64,000 nt of DNA from Deinandra increscens subsp. villosa (Eukaryota; Streptophyta; Magnoliopsida; Asterales; Asteraceae), in assembly GCA_039602395.1 (NCBI GenBank), contig JBCNJP010000025.1, forward strand, positions 54,782,555 through 54,846,554, given 5' to 3'. A model generated the notes under the pieces. It was not told the origin of the DNA. It worked only from the letters and a program-made list of their open reading frames with translations, and did no database searches. Both the position numbers and the translations under genes were made by a program. Of the stretch, positions 42,454 to 53,233 are shown one piece after another (position 1 is the stretch's first letter; each line of letters opens with the position of its first letter).

Positions 42454-44082
42454 ACACCCTTGAACATAGCTCACATCCTCTTGCCCGCTACCCAAAGTGG
42501 GACACTGATTCGCATAGTGTCCCAACTCTCTGCATGTTGCGCAAACTACAAATGATGACGCTGCTTTCGCTTCTTCACTACCACCACCGACACTGAGTTG
42601 TGTTAATTGTTTCTCCAACAAGGCACACTTCTTCTCCAAACTCTCATACTTCTCTTCCACACCATAATCCACTGCTTTTAATGCTGCTTTTGGTCTTCTA
42701 GCGGATTGGGCATGTCTCCTTGATGTTGTAGACAAACGCTCCATGTGAGCCCAATCATCCGCTTCAGGATTTGTGAGAAACGTTCCATTGCTTATTGAAA
42801 GCAAATCCCGAGCATCATCCTGCAACAAACCATCATAAAAACAATGAATTAGATCCCACATTTCAAAACCATGATGAGGACATTTTCGTAAAAGTTCTTT
42901 AAATCTAGTAAAAGCTTCATGAAAAGGCTCCCCTGATGATTGCTGAAAACCTCTGATAGCTGCTCGGCCCTCACTGGTCTTGCTCATTGGATAATACTCA
43001 TCCAAGAACGCTTCTTGCAACTCCGCCCATGTATGGATGCTTGCGGCGGGTAGACTATCAAACCACCGGCGGGCTCGATCCTTGAGTGTAAAAGAGAACA
43101 TCATCAGTTTAACATCGTCAGTTGTAAAACCTGTTGCCCCGATCGTGCTGCAAGTAGATTCAAACGATTTTATATGTAGGTAAGGCTCCTCCGTCCTCTT
43201 CCCATAAAACTCTGGCAAAAACCCCAAGTATTGAGGTTTCACTTCAAATGCCCTATTGTTCTGAGAGACCGGAGTTACAACTGCTGACGAACTTGGCATA
43301 ATGATCGGCTTGAAATGGCTCTCAACTCCTTGTGCTCGGGCTGGTGTCACTATCCTCGGTACCCCTCCTTCCATGTGAATTTGATTCCTCCCTTGATTAT
43401 TAGGGACATGTGGTACACCCCTTGGAGGTTGATTCTGACGCACTGGTTGAGGGTGAACCGGAGGTTGTTGTCGTCGTGGGTTAGCTGGGACCTCCGGTTG
43501 ACCTCTGTATTGGTACCCATTATCTTCATCAGGCTCGTACCACTCTTGATCCCATTGCTCTTCCTGTTGCTGCCAATCTTGCTGAAAACCTCCATTGTCT
43601 GCAGCTCCATACCCGTATCTTTGTTGATCGAACATCGGGTTTTGCCAAATGTTGGCCTGGTTGGCAGGGTAAAATTGTTGAGGAGGTGGTTGTTGTGGTG
43701 CTCGGCGAAATAGGGGTGGTTGCTGTGGTGGTGGAATCGGTTGCTGACCTCTGTAACGGAGGTCTTCTGCCTCATGATGTGACGACCGAGCTGAGTGGTG
43801 TGAGTTTGGTCGCCCATCGAGCGGGTCATCAAGGTTGGGATATGGTTGTCTCTGAAAGGCTGGCTCATTTTGTGGATTTTGTGGTTGAAATTGCGGGTCT
43901 TGTGGTTGGTTTTGAAGATTGGGGTCATTTTGGGGTGGGATGACTGGTTGTTGTTGTTGGTTTTGTGGTTGGTTCTCCATGTTTCTCCTGCTTCTTTGCT
44001 CTGCTCGGTTCTGCCGAGCTGTACGTTCAATTTCTGGATTATAGATTAGCGGTGATTGCTTTTGTGAATGCCTAGTATGCAT
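42454..44082 (-). CDS. gag: Gypsy (Athila-like) Gag, element A (3' end in gap)
   Basis: Open frame with in-frame ATGs at 44082 and 43980 (MENQPQNQQQ). A long Pro/Gln-rich N-terminus is followed by a retrotransposon gag domain (RARRWFDSLPAASIHTWAEL, EAFTRFKELLRKCPHHGFEM) and the CCHC knuckle CATCRELGHYANQC just before the gap. Upstream in minus sense is GTTTTGCAG at 44105-44098, a possible splice acceptor, then an Athila-type primer site. No stop in the visible frame. Lineage is inferred from gag sequence and primer site. Confidence 0.8.
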
Positions 44083-44425
44083 AAAACTTGCACAAACCTG
44101 CAAAACAGCCAAAACAAAGCAAACGGGTTACGTAGCACTGCTCTAGAGGTTGCAAGGAACACGTTAGAAGCAACGAAACACAAAGTTGGGGGGCCAAAAA
44201 TTGCAAAAACTTTCTGTCCAAACTGATCCTATCGTGTCGCGAGGGTCTTGGTATAGGGCTCGCGACACGATGCAGCTCAAAACTCCGAATTCTTTAAAAT
44301 ATTATTTTTTATAAAAACAGAATAAAATGCAGGGAACGAGAATAAAACACTATTTTTGGATTTTTGGAAATTTTTTGGAAAAAAATTAAAAACAATTAAA
44401 TCAACTAACAAACAAGCGCACGATT

Positions 44426-44442
44426 CCCCGGCAACGGCGCCA
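44426..44442 (-). other. Athila-type primer-binding site, element A
   Basis: Minus strand TGGCGCCGTTGCCGGGG, the site used by Athila/Calypso elements (tRNA-Asp type), next to the LTR end. Confidence 0.78.
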
Positions 44443-44445
44443 ATT

Positions 44446-45545
44446 TGATAACGGTTTGTCGAGACCGTTACAAATCCCCAACGAGTTAAGATTTGCAGTA
44501 GCGGAAGTCGGGGTATCGAACCAAGGGAATTAGTGGTCACTTGTTAATTGACTAAATTACGAACCAAATTAACCTAAATTACTTTAACCTAAATTGCAGG
44601 AAAATTGGAAATTGCCTCTTAGCTGTAAAATTGGGTTGATGATTTGTAACTAACTTAATGTCACTAAACTAACGCTAACAATTGATTGATTTAAACTTAT
44701 GTAAATTAAAGGTAACCACTTTAAGATCCGGCTTCGTGAATTTACTGATTTCGCACATTGGGCATTGAACATAGGAACCACATAGACATGATTGATAAAC
44801 TCATTCAACCTATCCAACCAACTATTATGAATGTACTTAGTATAGTCCTAGAGCTATGCAATTAAGGTAGTCCGGGAGCGGGGGGTACAAACACAGTAAT
44901 CAGTCAAAAACATCAAACAAGCAAATACTGAATTTACGATTGTCACTAGTCACAAATTCATCCAATATCCAAAACCCTAGTTTGAACTCAGTAAACCACT
45001 AACCTTCACTCAAAGTGATTACAACGGAATTAGCCGGACATAGCGAAAGTCAAAGATACGAAAATCAAAGAATACGCCATCGGAATACTTGCTGATTGCT
45101 TGAAAATCTTCACCGAATGCTTGGAATTCACCTGGAAGTCGTGAACAGCCGTCCAAAATCGTCCAAGAGAGCAGAAGTCCCGAATGAATGGCACCACATT
45201 GGCTTAAATAGCCAAACCCTAATTTTTGGCCGAAATCACCCCCGTCGCGTGTCGCGACGGGCTTCCCTTCCTGGGCTCGCGCCACGAGCTCGCCAAAATA
45301 GTCGGGCCCTTCTCTTCAACACGCGTCGTGTCGCGAGGAGCAAGGCTCAACCCTCGCGACACGATCTGACCTCGAATCCAGAAATCTTCTAATCTTCTAA
45401 CACTTCAATCCGACCGAATTCATCACGTTAACGTCACAAACCTGAAATAAACGAAACTATACAAAGTGATGTGTTCCCGACTAAATATAAACCATAAAAA
45501 CAGGGAATTAAGAATGATAACACACTAAAAATCACTAACACATCA
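44446..45545 (-). repeat. 5' LTR of Athila-like element A
   Basis: Plus strand TGATAACGG...ACACATCA, about 1.1 kb. In minus sense, repeated CGTGTCGCGA-like palindromes (45241-45366) precede a TATTTAAGCC TATA box (45210-45201). Homologous to the LTR ending at 54696, which shares the CCGTTATCA end. The right boundary is set by TG...CA ends and by where protease coding stops. Confidence 0.65.
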
Positions 45546-46045
45546 GTGGTCATGATAGAGTCGAGGAAATAGCAAGTGTCATCCTGACTGGCTGGGCGTT
45601 TCATAGAATCGTGGATGTTGAGAGTGACGGATTGATTTCCCATTCGAAGTGTGAGCTTTCCGTCATACACGTCGACTATGGCACGAGAAGTGGCCAAAAA
45701 TGGCCTTCCTAATATCAGCGGAATATGCTCATCCTCGTCCATGTCCAGGATGACGAAGTCGACCGGAAAGACGAAATTGCCCACTTTCACCAACATGTTC
45801 TCCACTATGCCCCTGGGGTACTTCACTGATCGATCAGCTAGCTGAAGTGTCATGCGAGTAGGCGTGGGTTCCCCCAGGTCCAGTCTCTTGTAGACTGAAT
45901 ATGGCATCAAATTAATACTGGCTCCCAAATCAGCCAGGGCGTTACAAATTAATGTGTTACCTATTAGGCAGGGAATTGTGAAACTCCCTGGGTCTCGCAT
46001 CTTTAGCAGGTAACTTTTGTTGGAGAACTGCGGAGCATTGTTCAT
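45546..46045 (-). pseudogene. Athila-like protease segment, element B (frame-shifted, then cut)
   Basis: Retropepsin-like ALADLGASINLMPYSVYKRL with DLG as in Athila proteases, followed by LILGRPFLAT. The frame is displaced by one nucleotide from gag B, which it overlaps for 89 bp (junction near 46001-46009), so one extra base is likely. The domain runs into the LTR of element A at about 45545, so element A inserted here and the rest of pol lies elsewhere. Confidence 0.75.
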
Positions 46046-47651
46046 CGAGAGTTACTGTGGATAGCTCTTCAAGTTTCTTCTTATTGCTAAGAAGATCTTT
46101 CAGGAACTTGGCATATTTGGGCATTGATGCCAGAGCTTCCACGAAAGGAAGGTTGATGTGGAGTTGCTTGAATAATGAAAGGAATTTACCATGCTGCTCT
46201 TCCATCTTTTCCTTCTCGAGCCTCTCAGGATATGGTATCCTAGGCTTGTACTCCCTTTGCTTTGGCTTTGCTGCTGGGGCCTGTGGTTCTTCTGATTCAG
46301 GCGCATCCTCGGTGGCTTCTTTTGGGTCCTCTGCAGGCGTGTCTTTAGTCACTGGTGTTTCTTGAGTCGTCTTGCCGCTTCGTGTCGTGACTGCATTTGC
46401 GAACCCCTTAGGGTTTCCTTCAGTATTTGATGGCAGCCCTCCTTGTGGTCTCCCTGAGAGTGTCTGCGCTATTTGACCCACTTGACGCTCGAGTGCCTTC
46501 TGGGATGCCAGTTGATTCTGCAGTTGCTGGTTGATCTTTGCCATCTCCTGGTCGTGTTTTTGGAACTGAGAGTTGATTTCTTGATCCCTTTTCTTTGTGT
46601 AGGAGTACATTTCTGTCATCATCTCTCGCATCGTGGGTTCTCGTTCCTGTCCTTGGGGCTGCTGAGGTTTGGCTGCAAACCCCGGTGGGTTTGAGCTACC
46701 TGCCTGGTTCTTGTAGCTGAACCCTGCGTGATTCTTCCAGGAGGAGTTGTAGCGATCCCCGTAGACTGGACCTCTCTGTCCTTGACCCACAAAATCGACC
46801 GTCTCTGTGTTGTGCGGGCAGCTGGCAGTACTATGCGATTCTCCGCATATCTCGCACTCCTGTGGCTCCTTCTTTTGTGGCAAGACCACTTGGCAAAGAG
46901 TGTCGAACTTCTTTGATAACGCCTCGAGCTGGGCGGCCACCATTGTGTCTTGACTCACCTGATGCACCCCTGCTTTGAGTGGAACGCTGCTTCGGATAGA
47001 GGGGTATTGGTAGTCATTGAGAGCCATTTCTTCCAGTAATGTCTCGGCCTCTTCAGCAGTCTTCTCGCCGAGTGCTCCTCCAGCAGTAATGTCAACTAAC
47101 TGACGGGTTTGTGGGCTGAGCCCATTGTAGAAGGTTTGGATCTGTTGATATTGCTCCAACCCGTGGTTAGGACATTTTCTCAGTAGTTCCTTGAAACGCT
47201 CCCATGTCTCAAAGAACGATTCTCCGTGGTCCTGCTGATACGCGTAGATCTTCAGTCGCAGCTTCGCTGTCTTGCCAGGAGGGAAGAATCGGTAGAGGAA
47301 CTTCTCTGCTAGGTCGTTCCATGTGGTGATCGAACCAGCAGGTTGTCCATCGAGCCACGCCTTGGCTTTTGATCGAAGAGAGAAGGGGAACAGGCGTAGC
47401 TTGGCCGCGTCACCGCTCAGGCCTGGGAGCTTGAATGTGTCACACACCTCTATGAAGGCCCTGATATGTGCGTTGGGGTCTTCGTCTGTCAATCCATCGA
47501 ATTGGATTGAGTTCTTGATCATAGTGATGACCTGAGGTGGGATGGTGTACGACTCATTCCCAGCGGTTACAGCGATGCTCGGGCTTGCTCCCGCCAAGCT
47601 CGGCTTCGTGTAGGATGACAGTGTTCGTCGTGGCGGATTTGCGTCGCCCAT
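45957..47651 (-). CDS. gag: Athila-like Gypsy Gag, element B
   Basis: ATG 47651, 564 residues. Retrotransposon gag domain (KLRLFPFSLRSKAKAWLDGQ, FETWERFKELLRKCPNHGLE, IQTFYNGL), a Cys/His motif CEICGESHSTASC, a Gln-rich coiled-coil-like stretch, then TTRSGKTTQE and IPYPERLEKEK, both typical before Athila proteases. In the intact family gag continues into protease in one frame. Here a single-base change ends the frame at 45957. Confidence 0.84.
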   Translation of the reverse strand: MGDANPPRRTLSSYTKPSLAGASPSIAVTAGNESYTIPPQVITMIKNSIQFDGLTDEDPNAHIRAFIEVCDTFKLPGLSGDAAKLRLFPFSLRSKAKAWLDGQPAGSITTWNDLAEKFLYRFFPPGKTAKLRLKIYAYQQDHGESFFETWERFKELLRKCPNHGLEQYQQIQTFYNGLSPQTRQLVDITAGGALGEKTAEEAETLLEEMALNDYQYPSIRSSVPLKAGVHQVSQDTMVAAQLEALSKKFDTLCQVVLPQKKEPQECEICGESHSTASCPHNTETVDFVGQGQRGPVYGDRYNSSWKNHAGFSYKNQAGSSNPPGFAAKPQQPQGQEREPTMREMMTEMYSYTKKRDQEINSQFQKHDQEMAKINQQLQNQLASQKALERQVGQIAQTLSGRPQGGLPSNTEGNPKGFANAVTTRSGKTTQETPVTKDTPAEDPKEATEDAPESEEPQAPAAKPKQREYKPRIPYPERLEKEKMEEQHGKFLSLFKQLHINLPFVEALASMPKYAKFLKDLLSNKKKLEELSTVTLDEQCSAVLQQKLPAKDARPREFHNSLPNR

Positions 47652-47812
47652 CGGTTGCCTCTGCTGCTGACGTCTGCGTCGAAACTCTCGTTCAGGTTCG
47701 TCGAAAGGTATAAGTAGCTCAGATTGAGAACTTCGTCGCGTACACCAGCGCGTTGCAGGATTAGAAATTTTGGCTAAACTACAAATTTTGACTATTTAAA
47801 ACGTTACCGCGT

Positions 47813-47829
47813 CCCCGGCAACGGCGCCA
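47813..47829 (-). other. Athila-type primer-binding site, element B
   Basis: Minus strand TGGCGCCGTTGCCGGGG, six bases from the LTR. Confidence 0.8.
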
Positions 47830-47835
47830 AAAACT

Positions 47836-49713
47836 TGATGTGTTGTTTAGTGTATATAAAAAATGGGGTTCTACACTATCAAATTTTAAATTTATAGAAC
47901 TGGTTATTCACCAGGGGACTATACCAACACACTAAGGCAAGTATACCTGTCGTGCGTAGCACAGTATTGGTAAACACCGGGTTGTCGAACCTCAGGGACA
48001 CGAACTTGTTGAAAACAGTCAATTTATAATTCAGCCGGTTTTTGGTTTTATTTTGAAATTGATTTTAATTTAGGAAACTGAAAATGACAGTAATTAAAAT
48101 GTTGTTTGGAAAAACAGAGTTTGGTAAAGGATCACTTAGGCATGGCTCCTCCAACTTAGGTTTGACAGGTGTATCGGTAATGCGTTACTAACTTATCTCT
48201 GAGGATGAACTGGGGTCCTAAGACAAGGCTTACCTAGTTCCTATGGATAGGTTCACAGTTTAGGGTTATAGACACGCCCTACACGGTTACTACTGGTCCA
48301 TGGTGAAGTACTGATAAGGTTGCGGTTTATGAAGTGCCCTAGGCTGGGTCCCGAGTTATCGGTGGCTCAACTCACAACTGGTCGAAGGGTTAGGATAGGT
48401 ATGGCCCTAACGGTCCTAGAGTTGTGAAGCGGTTACAATTGGGTTGATAGGTTGACCTAGTAGGTCCTAGACACGACTAAGCAGGAACAGACCCGAGTTA
48501 TCGGTGAATGCTTGACTACTTGACAATGGCAAGGGTATCTACTAGCTAAGGGTAAGGTGATTTCTCACTCAAACTCTATGGTGGACTCCTAATCGAATTC
48601 TAGGGTTTCCCTGATGATCGTGACTATTTCTAGTTCACGCGTACGCCGCAGGTTCTGTTGTTCGGCTATACAATAGTCTCCTAACGATAGATGGCTTTGC
48701 AAGCTAGGGTTAGGGTTCCACAAGACCAGAGATTACTAGACTCAATATAGGAATTCAATTCATCAACCAACTCAAAGCAATAATAACGTTTACTTCATAA
48801 ATGCAAAATATAAGCAAAACCGATACAAAATTAAAGTCAAACCATGGTTGGATTCGCCTCGCCTAAGCGATACGATGAGTTTAGCCAACCATGTTAATGT
48901 TTAAACAAGAATAAATCAGATCTAAACAAGAATTCATGGCTAAATGTAAATACAATACCAAATAGAAGCTCGAAATGATGAAAAACGCTAACTTTACGAC
49001 TCGTCGAATGCTTCAAATCTTCAAATCTTCGAAGGCTTCAACGAGGGTCTTTCTCTGGCTTTTTCTCTGCTCTCCAAGATGTTTTGAATGGTGGAAATGA
49101 GCCCTCTATTTATAGGGGACGAATTCTCAAAATTTCCAAAAATGAGTTTTGGGCTTGATCTGGATCTCACGGCCTGGGCTTGGCCGTGACTCTAGGCTCA
49201 CGGCCTTGGTCAAGCCGTGACTTTGCTTCTGATAGGGATTCCTGAGACTCACGGCCTGGGCTTGGGGTTCTTGGCCGTGACTTTAGACTCACGGCCTTGG
49301 TCAAGCCGTGACTTGGATTACACGGCCGTGGGATGGATCTCACACCCTGGGTCAAACCGTGACTTGAGCCTCGTGGCCGTGGGATAAGAGTCGTGGCCTG
49401 GGTTCCCTGTGACGATCTGATCAGGTCATACTCGTGGTCTGAGCTTGGCCGTGGGATGAGAGTCGTGCCCTGGGTCAGTTTTGACCAGATTTTGACTTTG
49501 ACTTTTTCGGTTGACTTTTTGACCCGAACTTTGACTTTTTGACTTTTTCCCAATTTTCTTCGTTTTCTCGTCTCGTTCTTCGTGCCAAGCCCGTTTTCAC
49601 CTGTAACTCATGATATTTGTCAGAAACGTTCACATTTTAACAATTTTAACATATATTTCCCACGTATTTGACCCGAAAATCATCATTTTTGATATCTAAA
49701 ACCACACACATCA
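47836..49713 (-). repeat. 5' LTR of Athila-like element B
   Basis: Plus strand TGATGTGTTG...ACACACATCA, 1,878 bp, a normal Athila LTR length. In minus sense a cluster of TCACGGCC/GGCCGTGA words (49169-49465) lies just upstream of CTATAAATAGAG (49114-49103). Confidence 0.75.
49169..49465 (-). repeat. CACGGCC/GGCCGTGA repeat cluster upstream of the element B TATA box
   Basis: About 15 imperfect copies of CACGGCCTGGG / GGCCGTGACT words, some paired as inverted repeats. Confidence 0.75.
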
Positions 49714-50437
49714 CGGGTCCAAATTTTTATCAGAATGAAGGTGTTTTGAAATACCAAAGAAGATCACATTTGTCCCAAATCGAGCAAGAATTGGCTGAAC
49801 CACATCATTCAAGGGAATACCGCATAAAGTTGTTGGATTTCAAGTATGATATTTTGGTGAAGGAACAACAAATTATTCCGCAAGGATTATTGGGTTTTGA
49901 GAGGTCTCAAGAAAAACAGGAGTGGATTTTTTCACAAATTGATGAGGAGGTTGTGGAGGCTAATACCACACCAATCCCTCAAGTGGTTGAAGAATCAAAT
50001 GGCTGAAGAAGAGGGTACAAGTCTTCCCGTACAAGAAACTGATTGTTTAAACCTAAATGAAGACATATGTTTATTATAATCTGAAGAAGAAGTTTGGGAG
50101 GCGACTGCTGTGGTGATTGAGGTTGAACAAGCAGTGGCGCCTTCAGAAGATGAGGTTGTTGAGGAGAGAGCAGTAGAGGTTGAGAGTAGCATGGAGCAAG
50201 CTGGTTGTGAGAGTGTGGCTGAAGAAGTGACTGAAGATGAGCAGGTACATGAGATCCCACAAGGTAATATTGTTTCCCCTCCCCTTTTATTTGTGTTGCA
50301 GGTAACTGAAGAAAAACCGGTGAAAAAGAGGAAGGTGGAGGAAAATGACATTGGGCAAAAGCAAATAAAAAAGCTCCGTAGTGATGTAGTAGATGTGCAG
50401 TGTGGGAACTTGCAAGTTTTGGATGTGTCATATCAAT
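49714..50437 (+). pseudogene. Remnant ORF of unknown type in the Athila-like element
   Basis: A readable frame to 50006 (QNEGVLKYQRRSHLSQIEQE...), then a Glu/Val-rich frame from 50110 (EQAVAPSEDEVVEERAVEVE) and a basic stretch (KPVKKRKVEEN). Broken by the hAT-type insertion at 50438. I do not recognise it; its position fits the post-pol region of an Athila element. Confidence 0.4.
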
Positions 50438-51216
50438 TAGGGGTGTTCATTATTCGAATCCCGTTCGAATAATTCGAAATTCGACTCGATTCGAATTCGA
50501 ATAAGAAATTCGAATTCCTTATTCGATTTATTCGAATCGAATCCTAATTCGATTCGATTAATTAAGTCGAATTCGAATCGAATTCGAATTTGATTTTCCA
50601 AATTCGATTCGATTCGAATAATTCGAATAAGATATAAATATATATTTTTTATATATTTCATATATATATATTATATATATATATATATATTATATATATA
50701 TATATATATATTATGTAAATTATATATCAATATTTTAGTATTCTTGGGCTCACATTTAACATAAGCCCATTTTAGTATTCTTTGGAAGAAGTATTTTGGT
50801 TGTTCGCTTAGCTTATTTTTTGCTTATTTGAAGCTGTCGTTTGCTTGACTTTGGCTTGTTGTTTTGGTTTTTTATCTAGTACATTGATACTTGTTTTGCC
50901 ATTAGTTCTATTATCACCTCAGACTTGTTTGGTACCTATCGTTTTGGATATGTTTGGAACTATTTTAAAGTTATTATTGGATTGTTATAAAAAAGTTATT
51001 GAAAAGTTAATTTTATGAAACTAAAGATTTCTCTTATTCGAATTTATTCGAATAAATTCGAATTCGATTCGAATTCGACTATGATTATTCGATTCGCATT
51101 CGACTGGTTTTAATCGAATTCGAATCGAATTCGAATTTGGTTTTAGAAGTTCAAAATTCGAATAATTCGATTCGAACAATTCGAATAAATCGAATTCGAT
51201 TCGATGAACACCCCTA
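50438..51216. mobile_element. hAT-type MITE with TTCGAA-rich arms
   Basis: Perfect 13-bp terminal inverted repeats TAGGGGTGTTCAT / ATGAACACCCCTA, flanked by the exact 8-bp duplication ATATCAAT (50430-50437; 51217-51224), the duplication size of hAT transposons. Both arms (about 50450-50635 and 51030-51205) are packed with ATTCGAAT/GAATTCGA words in both orientations. The centre is AT-rich with no transposase ORF. Confidence 0.88.
50655..50712. repeat. TA microsatellite inside the hAT-type MITE
   Basis: Two runs of (TA)n separated by single-base slips. Confidence 0.85.
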
Positions 51217-51460
51217 ATATCAATCATCGAGCACATGTTGGTAATTCGGCAGGTAAGTGGATCCATGATAAATTTTCTTTTAATTTTCAATGTAATATTT
51301 TTTACTTGTTGAGCATACGGAGAAAAATAAAGAGACGTGTGAACTACCGAGCCTTCATCGGTAATGTGATTGGAAAGTTTGGATGGAAGAAAGTGAGGTG
51401 GAGTGCCAAATACCGAGCGTTCATCAAAAACTCAGTTGGGAAGTGTGGACTGAAGCCACC
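51217..51460 (+). pseudogene. Short coding-like repeat segment
   Basis: Three related units translate as HRAHVGNSAGKW, YRAFIGNVIGKFG and YRAFIKNSVGKCG, spaced about 70-120 bp apart. The first begins immediately after the MITE target duplication. No known domain recognised; it precedes the GGGAGGCAAC region. Confidence 0.35.
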
Positions 51461-53087
51461 GTGAGCAGAGAAGGAAGGATGGTCTGGCTGAAGACCATAA
51501 ACTTAGCGCTTTCTGGGAGGCAACTCAGTGGTAGGTTTTTATTTTATTTGTTTTATTTTTTTATTTTGTGTGTGTTTTTTGTGTTTTGTGTTTTTCAGGA
51601 TTCGGATCAGTTTTCGGTGATGAAATTGAGCAAAAATTGAGTGTTCCAGGTATGTTTAGGACTAGAATTAGATTGGAACAGGTTGTGATGGGAAATTTTG
51701 AGGTTTTGACAGAGAAGAGAAAATTTTCTAAGTGTCTAAAAGTTTTAAAACTTTCTGTCGAAAAGAGGGCAGGGCGGTACGCCCAGTTCTTCAAGGACCT
51801 GGGCGGTACGCCCAGAAGTGGCTGTCAGGAATTTTTGTTTTTTTTCTTCTTATCTTCGATCACCGGTACGTTTCCTATTCTCGTTTCTGTATTTTTTTAT
51901 TTAATTCTATTTATTTTGTTGTTTCTTTGTTCACATTGAGGGCAATGTTGAACTCAAGTGTGGGGAGGGGAATAACGCGTTTCGTGAGTTTATTTTTGTG
52001 TGTGTTTAAAAAAAAATAGAAAAAAAATCCAAAAATCCAAAAAGATTTTTCAATTTTTGAGTCAAATCTGTTTTGGAAAAATTGTCGGTACATGGAAAGT
52101 GATAGTACAATTGGGAATCGATTTTCAGAATAAAAATAAAGAAAGAATGAGAAAAGTGGTAGGAAAAGGAGAGTATGGAAAATATATCTAATTTGTGATG
52201 TGTCGGTAGGCCCAACTGATTTAGTAAAGGTTAATTATCCCTTGGTGTTTATTAGTGTATAAATATGTAATTAATTAGTTTGCCAGTGGGTTCCCATTTT
52301 AGGAGTTAGAGTGAGATTGAAACTGATGATTAGGAGGAAAAAGACCTTTTTAAATTAGAGACTTATATATCCTCAGAATACCTGGCACGTTATGATCTTT
52401 TTGCGAAAGCAAATCCGAGAAATAATGGCGCCTCATCTTTCCATATTTGAGCATAATAGGTAATAAATTGGTTAATAATTTTAGGGTGAAGGGACAAAAT
52501 ACTCACGTACGAACTAAGGATAGTATCCCGTGGTGAGTGCCTCTGATGATGTTCTGGATCTCGCGGGCAAAACACTCACGTATGATTTCGGGGGTAAGAC
52601 ATTGTGAAAGAATGCCTCTAATGATGTTCGTTGGTAAGTATAGTTAAAATTAACCAACTATATAAAAAAAATAGTAGTCAAATAAATGCTCAAGCAATTT
52701 CATTATCCATTCAAATCCATCATTCTTGGGATATATGAATATCTGGTTTAACTAGGGTGGGGAAAATATAAATAATTCATCTTTATTACCCTTTACTTTG
52801 ACCGAATATGAGTCGGGATTAGATTGAGCTAGAATTTTCTGAATGTGGGACACATAGGTAGGTTGATACACTAATTGGTAAATTATATAAACACCTTGGG
52901 TGCTCAAAGGTTAGTGGTTGGGTTTAGTCGGACCGAATTATCGGCAATTGCAATTAGCATATGTGATTACATTTTGGAATGTGGAATGTTAATATTGATA
53001 AATTAAATTTAAATGATTTTGAAGTTGATTTTCCAATTATGATTCCATGGCAGTTTTCCGAGACGAAAAAAGTCAAGTGTGGGGATG
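51461..53087 (+). other. 3' non-coding region of the Athila-like element
   Basis: Contains two GGGCGGTACGCCC palindromes (51776-51816), a first polypurine-like tract (51955-51973), conserved block 1 (52197-52213), a stem-loop (52384-52432), a diverged tandem repeat with ACTCACGTA and GCCTCT(G/A)ATGATGTTC (52499-52630), block 3 (52921-52950) and a second polypurine tract ending at 53087. No ORF of note. Confidence 0.55.
52384..52432 (+). ncRNA. Stem-loop related to the conserved 3' module
   Basis: TCTTTTTGCGAAAGCAAA matches the interior of the large-Copia units (TCTGCTTTGCGAAAGCAA) in 16 of 18 positions. It forms TTTGC-GAAA-GCAAA, a hairpin closed by a GAAA tetraloop. Flanks GGC..TTAT and ATAA..GCC can pair imperfectly. 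Confidence 0.45.
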
Positions 53088-53233
53088 TGATGAGAGGTTA
53101 AAATGTACACTTTATATAATATTAATCAGTCCCTATACACACCAAATTGAGTGTAAAATATTATTTTTACATGGTTTTTATAATTAACATGTTAGATTGT
53201 AAATGAGCTTAAAGGATATTATTTAATTCAACA

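Noticed and set aside
43315..43713. Plus-strand ORFs opposite the Athila-like gag (132 and 85 codons)
   Set aside because: Antisense shadows of the Pro/Gln-rich gag coding sequence.
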